From: an uncultured Pseudomonadota bacterium | GTDB taxonomy: Bacteria > Pseudomonadota > Alphaproteobacteria > RF32 > CAG-239 | Direction of reading: 5' to 3' | Length of the DNA: 33,869 nucleotides | NCBI GenBank assembly: GCA_949295025.1 | Contig: CASFJK010000016.1 | Coordinates: 1-33,869 of the forward strand | Shown here: positions 33,815 through 33,869 of the stretch, one piece after another | Layout of the letters: each line of letters opens with the position of its first letter | Numbering within the stretch: position 1 is the first letter of the stretch | Program-made: the position numbers and the translations under genes | The notes under the pieces: generated by a model | Database searches by the model: none | What the model was told of the DNA's origin: nothing | The model's input: the letters and a program-made list of their open reading frames with translations, nothing else

Positions 33815-33869
33815 ATATAAACAACAATAAACAAGAAGGGAAAACAGTGTAGTTTGAAGATCTGGCAAC

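Overview
The window looks like a chromosomal stretch of an AT-rich, host-associated and probably anaerobic or microaerophilic alphaproteobacterium, of the kind recovered from gut metagenomes (RF32-like lineages). Four things point there: a TrcR/DUF1013 regulator, which is an alphaproteobacterial family; the small coiled-coil gene - zapA - 6S RNA arrangement; an oxygen-sensitive class III ribonucleotide reductase; and cysteine-rich modular secreted-type proteins at both ends. I saw no tRNA or rRNA gene, CRISPR array, transposase or phage gene. Species-level placement is inference.

Layout. (1) 2-1009: the 3' part of a Cys-rich repeat protein, its terminator, and a possible tail remnant of an Mrp-type ATPase. 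(2) 1016-4134: anaerobic nucleotide reduction (nrdD, a separately encoded glycyl-radical peptide, nrdG) behind two NrdR-like boxes spaced 31 bp apart, followed by a long AT-rich gap with TTATCC motifs. (3) 4503-7340: a TolC-like outer-membrane lipoprotein divergent from a VirB8-like inner-membrane protein. (4) 7356-12604: tgt and a LOG-family gene, phoB, rpe, a small secreted protein, and class II aldolase. (5) 12605-13842: a possible structured RNA, a small membrane protein and an unknown protein. (6) 13979-19545: a minus-strand run of membrane diguanylate cyclase, TrmA/RlmD-type RNA methyltransferase, lipoprotein and transketolase. (7) 19737-24494: a duplicated membrane/PH-like protein, then yfgM-like, bamB and der. 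(8) 24549-31129: trcR, two unknown proteins, rpmE, an OmpA-like secreted protein, and efp coupled to a degenerate inositol-monophosphatase-like gene, plus a ThiE-like TIM-barrel remnant gene. (9) 31220-32837: coiled-coil gene, zapA, 6S RNA (ssrS) and a YmdB-type metallophosphoesterase. (10) 32825-33869: a second, headless copy of the Cys-rich stem with a different tail, then an apparently non-coding end.

How the genes work together. The core is housekeeping: carbon flow through aldolase, epimerase and transketolase; envelope assembly (BamB, YfgM, OmpA-like, TolC-like); translation (EF-P, L31, Der, Tgt); division and growth-phase control (ZapA, 6S RNA, TrcR, PhoB, c-di-GMP). Two things stand out. 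The glycyl-radical loop of the class III reductase, normally the C-terminus of NrdD, is a free 70-residue peptide with its own ribosome-binding site between nrdD and nrdG. The Cys-rich stem sequence occurs in direct orientation at both ends of the window (34 identical bases at 153-186 and 32825-32858), each time followed by an unrelated tail, and the right-hand copy has no start. That is either a cassette-type variable surface protein family or an assembly/recombination junction, and read-level data are needed to decide.
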